From Jiangella alkaliphila (GTDB taxonomy: Bacteria > Actinomycetota > Actinomycetes > Jiangellales > Jiangellaceae), in assembly GCF_900105925.1 (NCBI RefSeq), contig NZ_LT629791.1:1302001-1366000 (forward strand): a stretch of DNA of 64,000 bases, written 5' to 3'. Each line of letters begins with the position of its first letter. Position 1 is the first letter of the stretch. Both the position numbers and the translations under genes were made by a program. Of the stretch, positions 52,777 to 61,350 are shown one piece after another. Below the pieces are notes generated by a model. It made no database searches and was not told the DNA's origin. It was given only the letters and a program-made list of their open reading frames with translations.

Positions 52777-53921
52777 GGCCGCACCGCCAGCGTGATGTCG
52801 AGGGTGAACGTGTCGCCGTCGCGGCCGGAGCGCAGGGTGCCGCCGGCCTCGGCCAGCCGGTCGGCGAGCCCACGCAGGCCGGAGCTGTGCGCGTCGGGGC
52901 CGTCGCCCGCCGCGCCGTCGTTGACCACCGTCATGCGCACCTCGTCACCGTCGCCGATGCCGCCGCCGATGTCGATGGTGCACCATCGGGCCCGGCTGTG
53001 CCGCAGCACGTTGGTGCTCGCCTCGCGCAGGACCGGGATCAGCAGCGCGCTGACCTGCTCGGGCAGCGGCGCGGGCGGGCCGGTGACGGTGCAGCGGACG
53101 CCCGACGACTCCAGGACGCGCCTGATCGCGTCCAGCTGGGCGGCGAGGTCGACCGCCCGGTAGCCGTGCACCACCTGGCGCAACTCGGTCAGCGCCGACG
53201 CCGCCAGCGTGCGAGCCTCCTCGGCCTCGCGGCCGGCCCGCTCGCCGTCGGCGGCCGCCAGCCGGGACGCGAGCTCCGTCTTCAGCGCGATCACCGAGAG
53301 CGTGTGGCCGAGCAGGTCGTGCACGTCGCGGGCGAACCGCAGCCGTTCCTCGGTGGCGGCCAGCCGGGCCTGGGCGAGGCGGCCCTCGCGCGCCTCGACC
53401 AGCAGGTCCCACAGCCACATCGGCACCCCGCACAGCGCCGCGACGGCGACCCCGTTGACGAGGGTGAGCAGCAGGTACGTCGGCACCGAGCCGCCGGCCC
53501 ACCAGCCGATCGCGCCCGAGGCGGCGACGGCGGCGACGGCCAGCGCGACACCGGCGAGGCGCCCGACCAGCAGCGGCGCTGAGCCGGCCAGCGAACCGCC
53601 GAGCCAGGCCCACGTCTCCCATTCGGCGGCGTCGGCAGGCCCGGCCAGCGGCACCGACGCGGCGGCGGCCAGCAGGAACGCGACCAGCCACCGCCGTCGC
53701 GCCGTCTCGGTGGCCCACGGCGTCAGCACGACGTACATGGCGCCGGCCTGGGTGGTGCTGAACGCCAGGACGCCGAGTGTCCCGAGCGCGGCGCGGGTGG
53801 GGTCGTCCTCGTTCAGCACGCCGATCACGCCGCCGGTGAACGCCGTCCCGACGGCCGAGCCGACGGCGAACAGCAGCACCACCCATCGGGCGCGGCGCAA
53901 CCGAGCGTCGGGTGCCGCCAT
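52773..53921 (-). CDS. NarL-type sensor histidine kinase
   Basis: A 382-residue kinase. About five membrane segments (residues ~12-165) lead to a HisKA_3 dimerisation helix with phospho-acceptor His201 in RFARDVHDLLGHTLSV, and an HATPase_c domain (VLREASTNVLRHSRA as the N box, VNDGAAGDGPDAHSSGLRGL as the G boxes). The sensing part is integral to the membrane with almost no extracellular loop, typical of intramembrane-sensing kinases of cell-envelope stress. ATG 53921 lies just before the first membrane helix; it follows the thioesterase stop by eight bases. Confidence 0.85.
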   Translation of the reverse strand: MAAPDARLRRARWVVLLFAVGSAVGTAFTGGVIGVLNEDDPTRAALGTLGVLAFSTTQAGAMYVVLTPWATETARRRWLVAFLLAAAASVPLAGPADAAEWETWAWLGGSLAGSAPLLVGRLAGVALAVAAVAASGAIGWWAGGSVPTYLLLTLVNGVAVAALCGVPMWLWDLLVEAREGRLAQARLAATEERLRFARDVHDLLGHTLSVIALKTELASRLAAADGERAGREAEEARTLAASALTELRQVVHGYRAVDLAAQLDAIRRVLESSGVRCTVTGPPAPLPEQVSALLIPVLREASTNVLRHSRARWCTIDIGGGIGDGDEVRMTVVNDGAAGDGPDAHSSGLRGLADRLAEAGGTLRSGRDGDTFTLDITLAVRP

Positions 53922-53929
53922 CGGCAGGC

Positions 53930-54727
53930 TCAGGTCACCCGGATCCGGGCCAGTTGCCGCGACTGCGCGACCAGGGCGCCGTCGGCGTCGTAGACCTCGG
54001 CCTCCTCGTCGAACCAGCCGTCGCGGACCAGCCGGCCGCGTAGGTGCACCGTCAGCCAGCCGGGCGCTGGCAGGCTGCGGGTCAGCACCGTCAGCTGAAC
54101 GGTGGGCGCCCAACCCAGCCGGCCCAGGCCGAACACCGTCGGCGGCAGCGAGTCGACCGCCAGCGCCAGGACCACGGGGTCGGGCTGCGTGCCGTCGACC
54201 AGCCGGACATGACCGCGCATGGACAGCTGGCCGGCCGGGCGGCCGGAGAACCAGCCCAGGGTCTGCGGGTCGAGCCGCAGGTCGACGTGTTCGAGCAGGC
54301 CGACGTGGGTGCCGTCGGGGAGGTCGACCACGGCCGGGATGCACTCGTCGACCGGCGCGACCGGCTCAGGCGGCGGGCCGGCCCACTCGACCGGCGACGT
54401 GCGCGACAGCGTGCTGGTGGTGACGGTGGCCTCGACCCGCGGTTCGTCGTCCTGGACCAGCGTGGCCCGCAGCGTCTCGATCGTCCGCCCGGTGCGCACG
54501 ACGTCGACCAGCACCTGGGCGGGACCCGCGCTGGGCGGCGCCACGAAGTGCGCGTTGGTGCTCACCGGGTGCGGATGTGCTGACTCGGCCAGCACCGCCC
54601 GCAGCACCATGGCCAGCAGATAGCCACCGTTCGGCACGTCGCCCACGGACCAGGTCCCGTCGATGTCGACGTCGTGCCGCCCGGGCGACACCCGGCGGGT
54701 TGCCGACACTTCGGCGAAGTCAGGCAC
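53930..54727 (-). CDS. acyl-CoA thioesterase family protein (double hotdog)
   Basis: A 265-residue TesB-like thioesterase with two hotdog units. The first contains SVGDVPNGGYLLAMVLRAV and the paired strand TNAHFVAPPSAGPAQVLVDV. The second contains GWAPTVQLTVLTRSLPAPGWLTVHLRGRL-type strands with DEEAEVYDADGALVAQSRQL at the end. These enzymes hydrolyse fatty acyl-CoA. It leads an operon with a membrane-type histidine kinase and response regulator, which hints at a lipid-related signal, but that is inference. Confidence 0.75.
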   Translation of the reverse strand: MPDFAEVSATRRVSPGRHDVDIDGTWSVGDVPNGGYLLAMVLRAVLAESAHPHPVSTNAHFVAPPSAGPAQVLVDVVRTGRTIETLRATLVQDDEPRVEATVTTSTLSRTSPVEWAGPPPEPVAPVDECIPAVVDLPDGTHVGLLEHVDLRLDPQTLGWFSGRPAGQLSMRGHVRLVDGTQPDPVVLALAVDSLPPTVFGLGRLGWAPTVQLTVLTRSLPAPGWLTVHLRGRLVRDGWFDEEAEVYDADGALVAQSRQLARIRVT

Positions 54728-54922
54728 GGGTCAAGACCCTATGCGACTCCGCGCGGCACGGACAGGGCCGACGCCCGTAAGCCGCGCAGATTGTCCGGGT
54801 CTTCACGATAGATGGCCAAATCAACTAGGATGCCCGCGCTGGGGGGCTTTCGATTGCGCATTCCTTCGCGTCCTCACTCCGACGCATGCCTTCGTGAGCA
54901 TTGACATCTCCAAAGGAGTCCT

Positions 54923-56176
54923 ATGTTCATCCATCTGAACCGGCGCCGCCTCGGCGCCGGTGCGCTGGTCGCCGGCGTGCTGGGCGGAGCCGCGTATCTC
55001 ACGCCCGCCGCCGCGGCGGAGTTCGACCTGTCCGGCGTCGAGCCGAAGGCGAACCTCGAGCCCGGGGACCACGACTACGCCTACGACGTGAACCGGACCG
55101 ACGTCGAGGACGCCACCGTCCAGGGTGTCCTGTTCGGGCTGCGGGCCGACGACGGCGCGCTGCTGCAGGCCTACTGCGTCGAGATCAGCGTGCCCATCGC
55201 CTCCCCTGACGTGGAGATGTCGGAAGTGCCCTGGGACGCGTACCCGGAGCCGGACGCGCCGTTCACCGAGAACTCGCCGAAGATCCTCTGGGTGCTGCAG
55301 CACTCGTACCCGGTGCTCTCGGTCGAGGAAATCGAGGCCGCGCTGCCCGACGTGACGTTCAACGACGGACTGACGGTCGACGAGGCCATCAGCGCCACGT
55401 CGGCCGCCGTGTGGACGTTCAGCGACGCCATCACGGTCGACCTCGACGACATCACCACCCAGGACGACGAGATCGACGCCGACGTCCGGGCCGTCTACGA
55501 GTACCTGACCGGTGCGGAGAACGTCGGCATCGGCGAGCAGCCCGAGCCCGCTCTGTCGCTGGACCCGACGTCGGTGTCGGGCGAGGCCGGCTCGGTCCTC
55601 GGCCCGTTCACCGTCAGCACCAACGCCGAGGCCGTCGACGTCACGGCCGACCTCCCCGAGGGTGTCGAGCTGGTCGACGCCGAGGGCGCGCCGCTGGGCG
55701 GCCAGGTGGGCGACGGCGACACGATCGGTGTCGACGTGCCCGAGGACGCCGAGGCGGGCGAGGGCACCGTCCGGCTGCACGCCGAGGCGAACCTGAGCAC
55801 CGGCCGGCTGTTCGTGGGCTCCACCGAGGAGATCCGCACCCAGTCGCTGATCCTGGCGCAGTCGGAGAAGACCGAGCTCGAGGTCGAGGGGACGGTCGAC
55901 TGGACCGCGGCCCCGACGCCGACCCCGACGCCCACGCCGAGCGAGACGCCGTCGGAGACGCCCACGCCGACGCCGAGCGAGACCCCGTCCGAGACGCCCA
56001 CGCCGACGCCGTCGGAGACGCCGAGTGAGAGCCCCACCCCGACGCCCAGCGAGACGCCCGACGAGGACCTGCCCGACACCGGCGCCTCGCCGACGCTGCT
56101 GCTGACCGTCGGCCTGGGTCTGGTCGCCGCGGCCGGGTTCCTGCTGCGCCGCCGGTTCGTCGGAGCCGCCGAGTAG
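54923..56176 (+). CDS. LPxTG-anchored surface protein with degenerate thioester domain
   Basis: A 417-residue secreted, cell-wall-anchored protein. A signal peptide (LGAGALVAGVLGGAAYL, cut after AAAA) precedes a thioester-type adhesin domain: Cys85 in LQAYCVEIS is conserved. The partner motif, normally Gln-x-Ala-x-Trp, reads ATSAAVWTFSD, with Ser160 in place of Gln. An Ig-like domain follows (~185-315), then a Thr-Pro-Ser-Glu repeat spacer, the sortase motif LPDTG, a membrane helix (LLLTVGLGLVAAAGFLL) and a basic tail. Intact thioester domains bind host or surface amines covalently; this one probably cannot. AAAGGAG precedes ATG 54923. Confidence 0.85.
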   Translation: MFIHLNRRRLGAGALVAGVLGGAAYLTPAAAAEFDLSGVEPKANLEPGDHDYAYDVNRTDVEDATVQGVLFGLRADDGALLQAYCVEISVPIASPDVEMSEVPWDAYPEPDAPFTENSPKILWVLQHSYPVLSVEEIEAALPDVTFNDGLTVDEAISATSAAVWTFSDAITVDLDDITTQDDEIDADVRAVYEYLTGAENVGIGEQPEPALSLDPTSVSGEAGSVLGPFTVSTNAEAVDVTADLPEGVELVDAEGAPLGGQVGDGDTIGVDVPEDAEAGEGTVRLHAEANLSTGRLFVGSTEEIRTQSLILAQSEKTELEVEGTVDWTAAPTPTPTPTPSETPSETPTPTPSETPSETPTPTPSETPSESPTPTPSETPDEDLPDTGASPTLLLTVGLGLVAAAGFLLRRRFVGAAE

Positions 56177-56206
56177 GACGGGTCGAACCACCTGAGCACC
56201 GCCACG

Positions 56207-56246
56207 AGTCCTCCGTCGTCCCGTACTACTCGGACGACGGAGGACT
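56207..56246 (+). terminator. terminator hairpin after the surface-protein gene
   Basis: A 15-bp perfect stem (AGTCCTCCGTCGTCC with GGACGACGGAGGACT) with a 10-base loop, followed by TGTG, 30 bases after the stop. Confidence 0.75.
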
Positions 56247-56545
56247 TGTGCGTTCAGTGACGGGTCCGGGCGATGAAGTTTGTCCGGAACGACGACCCTT
56301 CGGGCGGTCCCGAGCGGGCAGGCTGGCATACAGGTGCTGCAGGATGGAGCCCCACCTGCCGCCTCGGTGCACCCGTCCCACCCCGGATCTGGGTACCGTT
56401 GCGGTAGCGAGGTCGTGACCACGGTCACGGTCATGCGCCGCGGCGAGGGCGAGGACCCACCCTTAGTCCCCACCCCCGCCGCCGGTGGTCACGAGGAGCA
56501 GGCTCCCGCGGCAATCCTGCGGAGCCGACGACGTGAAGGAGACAC
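56247..56545. other. upstream region of the dehydrogenase operon
   Basis: About 300 bases without a convincing gene. GTGACC-AC-GGTCAC (56415-56428) is a perfect 6-bp inverted repeat 117 bases before the E1alpha start and could bind a regulator such as an Lrp/AsnC or TetR protein. GAAGGAG at about 56533-56539 is the ribosome-binding site. Confidence 0.4.
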
Positions 56546-57724
56546 ATGACTGTCGAGACGGCGGCCGGGGCCACCCCGCCCGATCCCGAGCTCGTCCAGC
56601 TGCTCACCCCCGAGGGCCAGCGCGTCCCGAACGAGCGCTACGACGCCCTCATCGCCGACATCACCGGCGACGACGTCCGATCCATGTACCGCGACCTGGT
56701 CCTGGGCCGCCGCGTCGACGGCGAGGCCGTCGCGCTGCAGCGCCAGGGTGAGCTGGGCCTGTGGGCCAGCCTGCTGGGCCAGGAGGCCGCCCAGGTCGGG
56801 TCCGCCCGCGCCATGCGCGACCAGGACCACGTCTTCCCGACGTACCGCGAGCACGCGGTCGCGCTGTGCCGCGGCGTCGACCCGGTCAGCCTGCTGGCCC
56901 TGTTCCGCGGCGTCGACCAGGGCAGCTGGGACACCGTCGGGACGAACTTCCACCTCTACACGATCGTCATCGGCGCGCAGACGCTGCACGCCACCGGCTA
57001 CGCCATGGGCATCCAGCGCGACGGCGCCATCGGCACCGGCGACCTCGAGCGCGACGCCGCCGTCATCGCCTACTTCGGCGACGGCGCCACCAGCCAGGGC
57101 GACGTCAACGAGGCGTTCATCTGGGCCAGCGTCACCAACGCCCCGGTGGTGTTCTTCTGCCAGAACAACCAGTGGGCCATCTCCGAGCCGCTGGAGCGGC
57201 AGACCCGCGTGCCGCTGTACCGCCGCGCCGCCGGGTTCGGCTTCCCCGGCGTCCGCGTCGACGGCAACGACGTCCTCGCCTGCCTGGCCGTCACCCGCGA
57301 GGCGCTGCAGCGGGCCCGCGACGGCGAGGGCCCGACGCTGGTCGAGGCGTTCACGTACCGCATGGGCGCGCACACGACCACCGACGACCCCACCCGGTAC
57401 CGCCTCAACGCCGAGCTCGAGCACTGGAAGCTCAAGGACCCGATCGAGCGGGTGAAGGCGTACATGGTCCGCAGCGACCTCGCCGACCAGGAGTTCTTCG
57501 ACAGCGTCGAGCGCGACGCCGAGGAGCTGGCCGTGCACCTGCGGGCGGCCTGCCGGGCGCTGCCCGACCCCACGCCGGTGTCGATCTTCGACCACGTCTA
57601 CGTCGAGCCGACGCCCGACCTCGTCGCCCAGCGCGACGAGATGACGACCTACCTCGACAGTTTCGCCCTCGGGGGACAAGCGTCCCTCGGTCGTGACAAA
57701 TTCGCCGAGGAGGTGGCCCGATGA
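56546..57724 (+). CDS. bkdA: branched-chain 2-oxoacid dehydrogenase E1 alpha subunit
   Basis: A 392-residue ThDP-binding E1 alpha. The cofactor motif GDGATSQGDVNEAFIWASV, ending in QNNQWAIS, is intact; phosphorylation-loop-like YRMGAHTTTDDPTRY is conserved. It resembles the mycobacterial BkdA-type protein more than pyruvate E1, so leucine, isoleucine and valine-derived keto acids are the likely substrates, though pyruvate cannot be excluded. It decarboxylates the keto acid and, with E1 beta, passes the acyl group to E2. The stop overlaps the E1 beta start (ATGA). Confidence 0.85.
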   Translation: MTVETAAGATPPDPELVQLLTPEGQRVPNERYDALIADITGDDVRSMYRDLVLGRRVDGEAVALQRQGELGLWASLLGQEAAQVGSARAMRDQDHVFPTYREHAVALCRGVDPVSLLALFRGVDQGSWDTVGTNFHLYTIVIGAQTLHATGYAMGIQRDGAIGTGDLERDAAVIAYFGDGATSQGDVNEAFIWASVTNAPVVFFCQNNQWAISEPLERQTRVPLYRRAAGFGFPGVRVDGNDVLACLAVTREALQRARDGEGPTLVEAFTYRMGAHTTTDDPTRYRLNAELEHWKLKDPIERVKAYMVRSDLADQEFFDSVERDAEELAVHLRAACRALPDPTPVSIFDHVYVEPTPDLVAQRDEMTTYLDSFALGGQASLGRDKFAEEVAR

Positions 57725-58698
57725 CGACGTTCAACATCATCAAGGCTATCAACGCCGGCCTGCGGCGGTCCATGGAGAGCGACGCCAAGGTGCTGGTCAT
57801 GGGCGAGGACGTCGGCAAGCTCGGCGGCGTCTTCCGGGTCACCGACGGCCTGCAGAAGGACTTCGGCGAGGACCGCGTCATCGACACCCCGCTGGCCGAG
57901 TCGGGCATCATCGGCACCGCGGTCGGCCTGGCGCTGCGCGGCTACCGCCCGGTGTGCGAGATCCAGTTCGACGGGTTCGTCTTCCCCGGCTACGACCAGA
58001 TCGTCAACCAGGTCGCGAAGATGCACTTCCGCTCCGGCGGCCGGCTGCGGCTGCCGATCGTCATCCGCATCCCCTACGGCGGCAGCATCGGCGCCGTCGA
58101 GCACCACAGCGAGAGCCCCGAGGCGTACTTCGCCCACACGCCGGGCCTCAAGGTGGTCACCTGCTCCAACCCGCTCGACGCGTACTGGATGATCCAGCAG
58201 GCCATCCGGCTGGACGACCCGGTGGTGTTCTTCGAGCCCAAGCGGCGCTACTACGAGAAGGCCGAGGTCGATCTCGACGGCGAGCCCGACCTCCCGCTCG
58301 AGTCGGCCCGGGTGGCGCTGCCCGGCACCGACGCCACGGTGGCGGCGTACGGCCCCATGGTGAAGACCTGCCTCGACGCGGCGGCGGCCGCCGCCGCCGA
58401 CGGCCGGTCGCTCGAGGTCATCGACCTGCGCACGCTGTCGCCGCTGGACCTGCGCGCGGTGTACGACTCCGTGCGGCGCACCGGCCGGCTGGTCGTCGTG
58501 CACGAGGCGCAGCGCACGCTCGGCGTCGGCGCCGAGGTGGCCGCCCGGGTCACGGAGCAGTGCTTCTACTCGCTGGAGGCCCCCGTACAGCGCGTCACCG
58601 GCTACGACACCCCGTACCCGTCGGCGCGGGTCGAAGAGGAGTACCTGCCCGACCTCGACCGCGTCCTCGACGCCGTCGACCGCACGTTCGCCTACTGA
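57721..58698 (+). CDS. bkdB: branched-chain 2-oxoacid dehydrogenase E1 beta subunit
   Basis: A 325-residue E1 beta. KVLVMGEDVGKLGGVFRVT contains the Glu that activates ThDP. DTPLAESGIIGTAVGLAL and PYGGSIGAVEHHSESPEAYF are conserved dimer and active-site loops; the latter has the catalytic His. The C-terminal transketolase domain (VVHEAQRTLGVGAEVAARV) is complete. It forms the alpha2-beta2 E1 with the coupled upstream gene. E2 begins ten bases after its stop. Confidence 0.9.
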   Translation: MTTFNIIKAINAGLRRSMESDAKVLVMGEDVGKLGGVFRVTDGLQKDFGEDRVIDTPLAESGIIGTAVGLALRGYRPVCEIQFDGFVFPGYDQIVNQVAKMHFRSGGRLRLPIVIRIPYGGSIGAVEHHSESPEAYFAHTPGLKVVTCSNPLDAYWMIQQAIRLDDPVVFFEPKRRYYEKAEVDLDGEPDLPLESARVALPGTDATVAAYGPMVKTCLDAAAAAAADGRSLEVIDLRTLSPLDLRAVYDSVRRTGRLVVVHEAQRTLGVGAEVAARVTEQCFYSLEAPVQRVTGYDTPYPSARVEEEYLPDLDRVLDAVDRTFAY

Positions 58699-58708
58699 GG
58701 AGGTCTGC

Positions 58709-60064
58709 ATGAGTGTGTCGCAGTTCAACCTCCCCGACGTCGGCGAAGGGCTGACCGAGGCGGAGATCGTGTCCTGGAAGGTCAAGCCCGGCGACGCCGT
58801 GAAGGTCAACGACGTCATCGTCGAGATCGAGACGGCCAAGTCGCTGGTCGAGCTGCCCTGCCCGTTCGACGGCGTGGTCGAGACGCTGCTGGTCGACGAG
58901 GGTCAGACGGTCGACGTCGGCACCCCGATCATCGCGGTCCGGACGGGCGCCGGCGACGCCGCCACCGCGGTCGGCGGGCCGGCCGAGGACCTCGTCCCGG
59001 TGCCGCCGGCGCCGGCCGAGCCCGAGGGGGAGCGGCAGGCCGTCCTCGTCGGATACGGCCCGCGGACGACGGCGGCCAAGCGGCGGCCACGCAAGGGAGC
59101 CGTCGCGGCCGTGCCCGAGCCGGTCGCGCCGCCGCCCGTCCCCGTCGCGCCGGCGCCCGAGCCGGCGGTCGCTCGCGTGTCGGTGCTGGCCAAGCCGCCG
59201 GTGCGCAAGCTCGCCAAGGACCTCGGCGTCGACCTCACCATCGTCGTCCCGACCGGCCCCAACGGCACCATCTCCCGCGACGACGTCCAAGCCGCGGTGG
59301 CCGCGCCCGCGGTGGCGCCGGTCGCCGTTCCGGCCGGCACCGGCACCGGCTGGGACGGCCTGCCGCGGCAGGACCGGGTCGCGATCCGGTCGGTCCGCAA
59401 GGCGACGGCGAAGGCGGTCACCACGTCGGCGTTCACCGCGCCGCACGTCACCGAGTTCGTCACCTTCGACATCACGCGCACGATGAAGCTGGTCGAGCGG
59501 CTGCGCGAGTCCCGCGACTTCCGCGACGTCAAGCTGTCGCCGCTCGCGGTGGTGGCCAAGGCGGTCTGCATCGCGGCCCGCCGCACTCCGGACGTCAACG
59601 CCCGCTGGGACGACGCGGCCGGCGAGATCGTCCTGCAGCGCTACGTCAACCTCGGCATCGCCGCGGCCACCCCGCGCGGGCTGGTCGTGCCGAACGTCAA
59701 GGACGCCGACCGCCTGCCGCTGCGCGGGCTGGCCGTGGCGATCAACCAGCTGGCCGCGACCGCCCGCGAGGGCAGGACGCCGCCCGAGGACATGCTCGGC
59801 GGCACCATCTCGATCACCAACGTCGGCGTCTTCGGCGTCGACACCGGCACGCCGATCCTGCCGCCGGGCGAGGCGGCCATCCTCGCGTTCGGCGCGGTGC
59901 GCAAGCAGCCGTGGGTGCACAACGACGAGGTCAAGCCGCGCTGGGTCACCACGCTGGCGCTGTCGTTCGACCACCGCCTGGTCGACGGCGAGCAGGGGTC
60001 GCGGTTCCTCGCCGACGTCGCTGCCCTGCTGGAGGACCCGGGCAACGCGCTCGTCTGGGCCTGA
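58709..60064 (+). CDS. bkdC: branched-chain 2-oxoacid dehydrogenase E2 (dihydrolipoamide acyltransferase)
   Basis: A 451-residue acyltransferase with one lipoyl domain (lipoyl Lys44 in EIETAKSLVELP). After an Ala/Pro linker comes the peripheral-subunit-binding domain (VRKLAKDLGVDLTIVVPTG). The catalytic core ends in LSFDHRLVDGEQGSRF, with His422 and Asp426. It transfers the acyl group to CoA. No E3 (lipoamide dehydrogenase) gene lies in the operon, so a shared chromosomal E3 is assumed. A copy of the dispersed palindrome starts five bases after its stop. Confidence 0.9.
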   Translation: MSVSQFNLPDVGEGLTEAEIVSWKVKPGDAVKVNDVIVEIETAKSLVELPCPFDGVVETLLVDEGQTVDVGTPIIAVRTGAGDAATAVGGPAEDLVPVPPAPAEPEGERQAVLVGYGPRTTAAKRRPRKGAVAAVPEPVAPPPVPVAPAPEPAVARVSVLAKPPVRKLAKDLGVDLTIVVPTGPNGTISRDDVQAAVAAPAVAPVAVPAGTGTGWDGLPRQDRVAIRSVRKATAKAVTTSAFTAPHVTEFVTFDITRTMKLVERLRESRDFRDVKLSPLAVVAKAVCIAARRTPDVNARWDDAAGEIVLQRYVNLGIAAATPRGLVVPNVKDADRLPLRGLAVAINQLAATAREGRTPPEDMLGGTISITNVGVFGVDTGTPILPPGEAAILAFGAVRKQPWVHNDEVKPRWVTTLALSFDHRLVDGEQGSRFLADVAALLEDPGNALVWA

Positions 60065-60069
60065 GCCCG

Positions 60070-60119
60070 TTTGCAATGAGCACCTATACGCACCGGTGCG
60101 TATAGGTGCTCATTGCAAA
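60070..60119. repeat. 50-bp perfect palindrome, copy 2 of a dispersed element
   Basis: Identical base for base with 29943-29992. It lies between the convergent E2 gene (stop 60064) and thiolase gene (stop 60151), five bases after the former. The position suits a bidirectional terminator. The bases flanking the 50-bp core differ between the two copies, so the repeated unit is the palindrome itself. Confidence 0.9.
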
Positions 60120-60150
60120 GGCACCTGACACGCCTCTGCAGGACCCCGGC

Positions 60151-61350
60151 TCAGGGGCGCTCCAGCAGCACCGCGATCCCCTGGCCCACCCCGATGCACA
60201 TCGTCGCCAGCGCGTGCCGCGAGCCGCGCCGCTGCAGCTCCAGCGCGGCGGACAGCGCGAGGCGGGCGCCGCTCATGCCCAGCGGGTGGCCGAGCGCGAT
60301 GGCGCCGCCGTTGGGGTTCACGTGCTCGGCGTCGTCGGGCAGGCCGAGCAGCCGCAGGCAGGCCAGCGACTGCGCGGCGAACGCCTCGTTCAGCTCGACG
60401 TTCCCGACGTCCGCCAGCGCGACGCCGGCCCGGGTGAGCAGCTTGCGGGTGGCCGGCACCGGCCCCAGGCCCATGACCCGCGGCTCGACGCCGGCGGTGG
60501 CCGCGCCGGTGATGCGAGCCAGCGGCTCGACGCCGTGCCGCTCGACCGCGGCCGCGCTCATCACCAGCAGCGCAGCGGCGCCGTCGTTGACGCCGGACGC
60601 GTTGCCGGCGGTGACGGTGCCGTCCGGCCGCACGATCGGGCGCAGCCTCGCCAGCGCCTCGAGCGTGGTCTCGCGCGGGTGCTCGTCGGCGTCGACGACG
60701 TCGGGCTCGCCGCGCTTGCGGGGGACCGTGACAGGGACGATCTCCGCCGCCAGCTCCTTGCGCGGGGCGGCGGCGCGCTGCTGGCTGCGCAGCGCGAACG
60801 CGTCCTGGTCGGCGCGGCCGACGCCGTGCTCGGCGGCGACGTTCTCGGCGGTCTCGGGCATCGAGTCGGTGCCGTACGCCGCCTCCATCGCCGGGTTCAC
60901 GAACCGCCAGCCGATGGTGGAGTCGTACACCTGCGCGTTGCCTCGGTCGAACGCCGTCTGCGCCTTGGGCAGCACGAACGGCGCCCGCGACATCGACTCG
61001 ACCCCGCCCGCCACGACGACGTCCGCCTCGCCCGTGCGCACGGCCCGGGCGGCGTAGGCCAGCGCGTCCAGCCCGGAGCCGCACAGCCGGTTGACCGTCA
61101 CGCCGGGCACCGACGGCGGGTAGCCGGCCAGCAGCGCCGCCATGCGGGCGACGTCGCGGTTGTCCTCGCCCGCCTGGTTGGCGCAGCCGAGCACGACCTC
61201 GTCGACCGTGTCGGCCGCGACGCCCGGGTGGCGGGCCAGCAGCTCGCGCAGCACGTGTGCCGCGAGATCGTCGGGCCGCACGGACGACAGCGCGCCGCCG
61301 TAGCGGCCGATCGGGGTCCGGACGCCGCCGACCAGGAACGCCTCGGTCAT
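60151..61350 (-). CDS. acetyl-CoA C-acyltransferase (thiolase, 3-oxoadipyl-CoA type)
   Basis: A 399-residue degradative thiolase. The acyl-accepting Cys90 lies in [12 protein letters not shown]; His355 ([13 protein letters not shown]) and Cys385 ([13 protein letters not shown]) complete the triad. The sequence type and neighbours (PaaH-PaaI fusion, paaN) point to PaaJ/PcaF-like cleavage of 3-oxoadipyl-CoA in phenylacetate catabolism; other beta-oxidation substrates are possible. Its ATG overlaps the stop of the fusion gene (ATGA), so they are coupled. Confidence 0.85.
   Translation of the reverse strand: MTEAFLVGGVRTPIGRYGGALSSVRPDDLAAHVLRELLARHPGVAADTVDEVVLGCANQAGEDNRDVARMAALLAGYPPSVPGVTVNRLCGSGLDALAYAARAVRTGEADVVVAGGVESMSRAPFVLPKAQTAFDRGNAQVYDSTIGWRFVNPAMEAAYGTDSMPETAENVAAEHGVGRADQDAFALRSQQRAAAPRKELAAEIVPVTVPRKRGEPDVVDADEHPRETTLEALARLRPIVRPDGTVTAGNASGVNDGAAALLVMSAAAVERHGVEPLARITGAATAGVEPRVMGLGPVPATRKLLTRAGVALADVGNVELNEAFAAQSLACLRLLGLPDDAEHVNPNGGAIALGHPLGMSGARLALSAALELQRRGSRHALATMCIGVGQGIAVLLERP

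Noticed and set aside
55900-56060. Short tandem repeats as a possible CRISPR or satellite
   Set aside because: They are in-frame Thr-Pro/Ser-Glu codon repeats forming the wall-spanning spacer of the surface protein.
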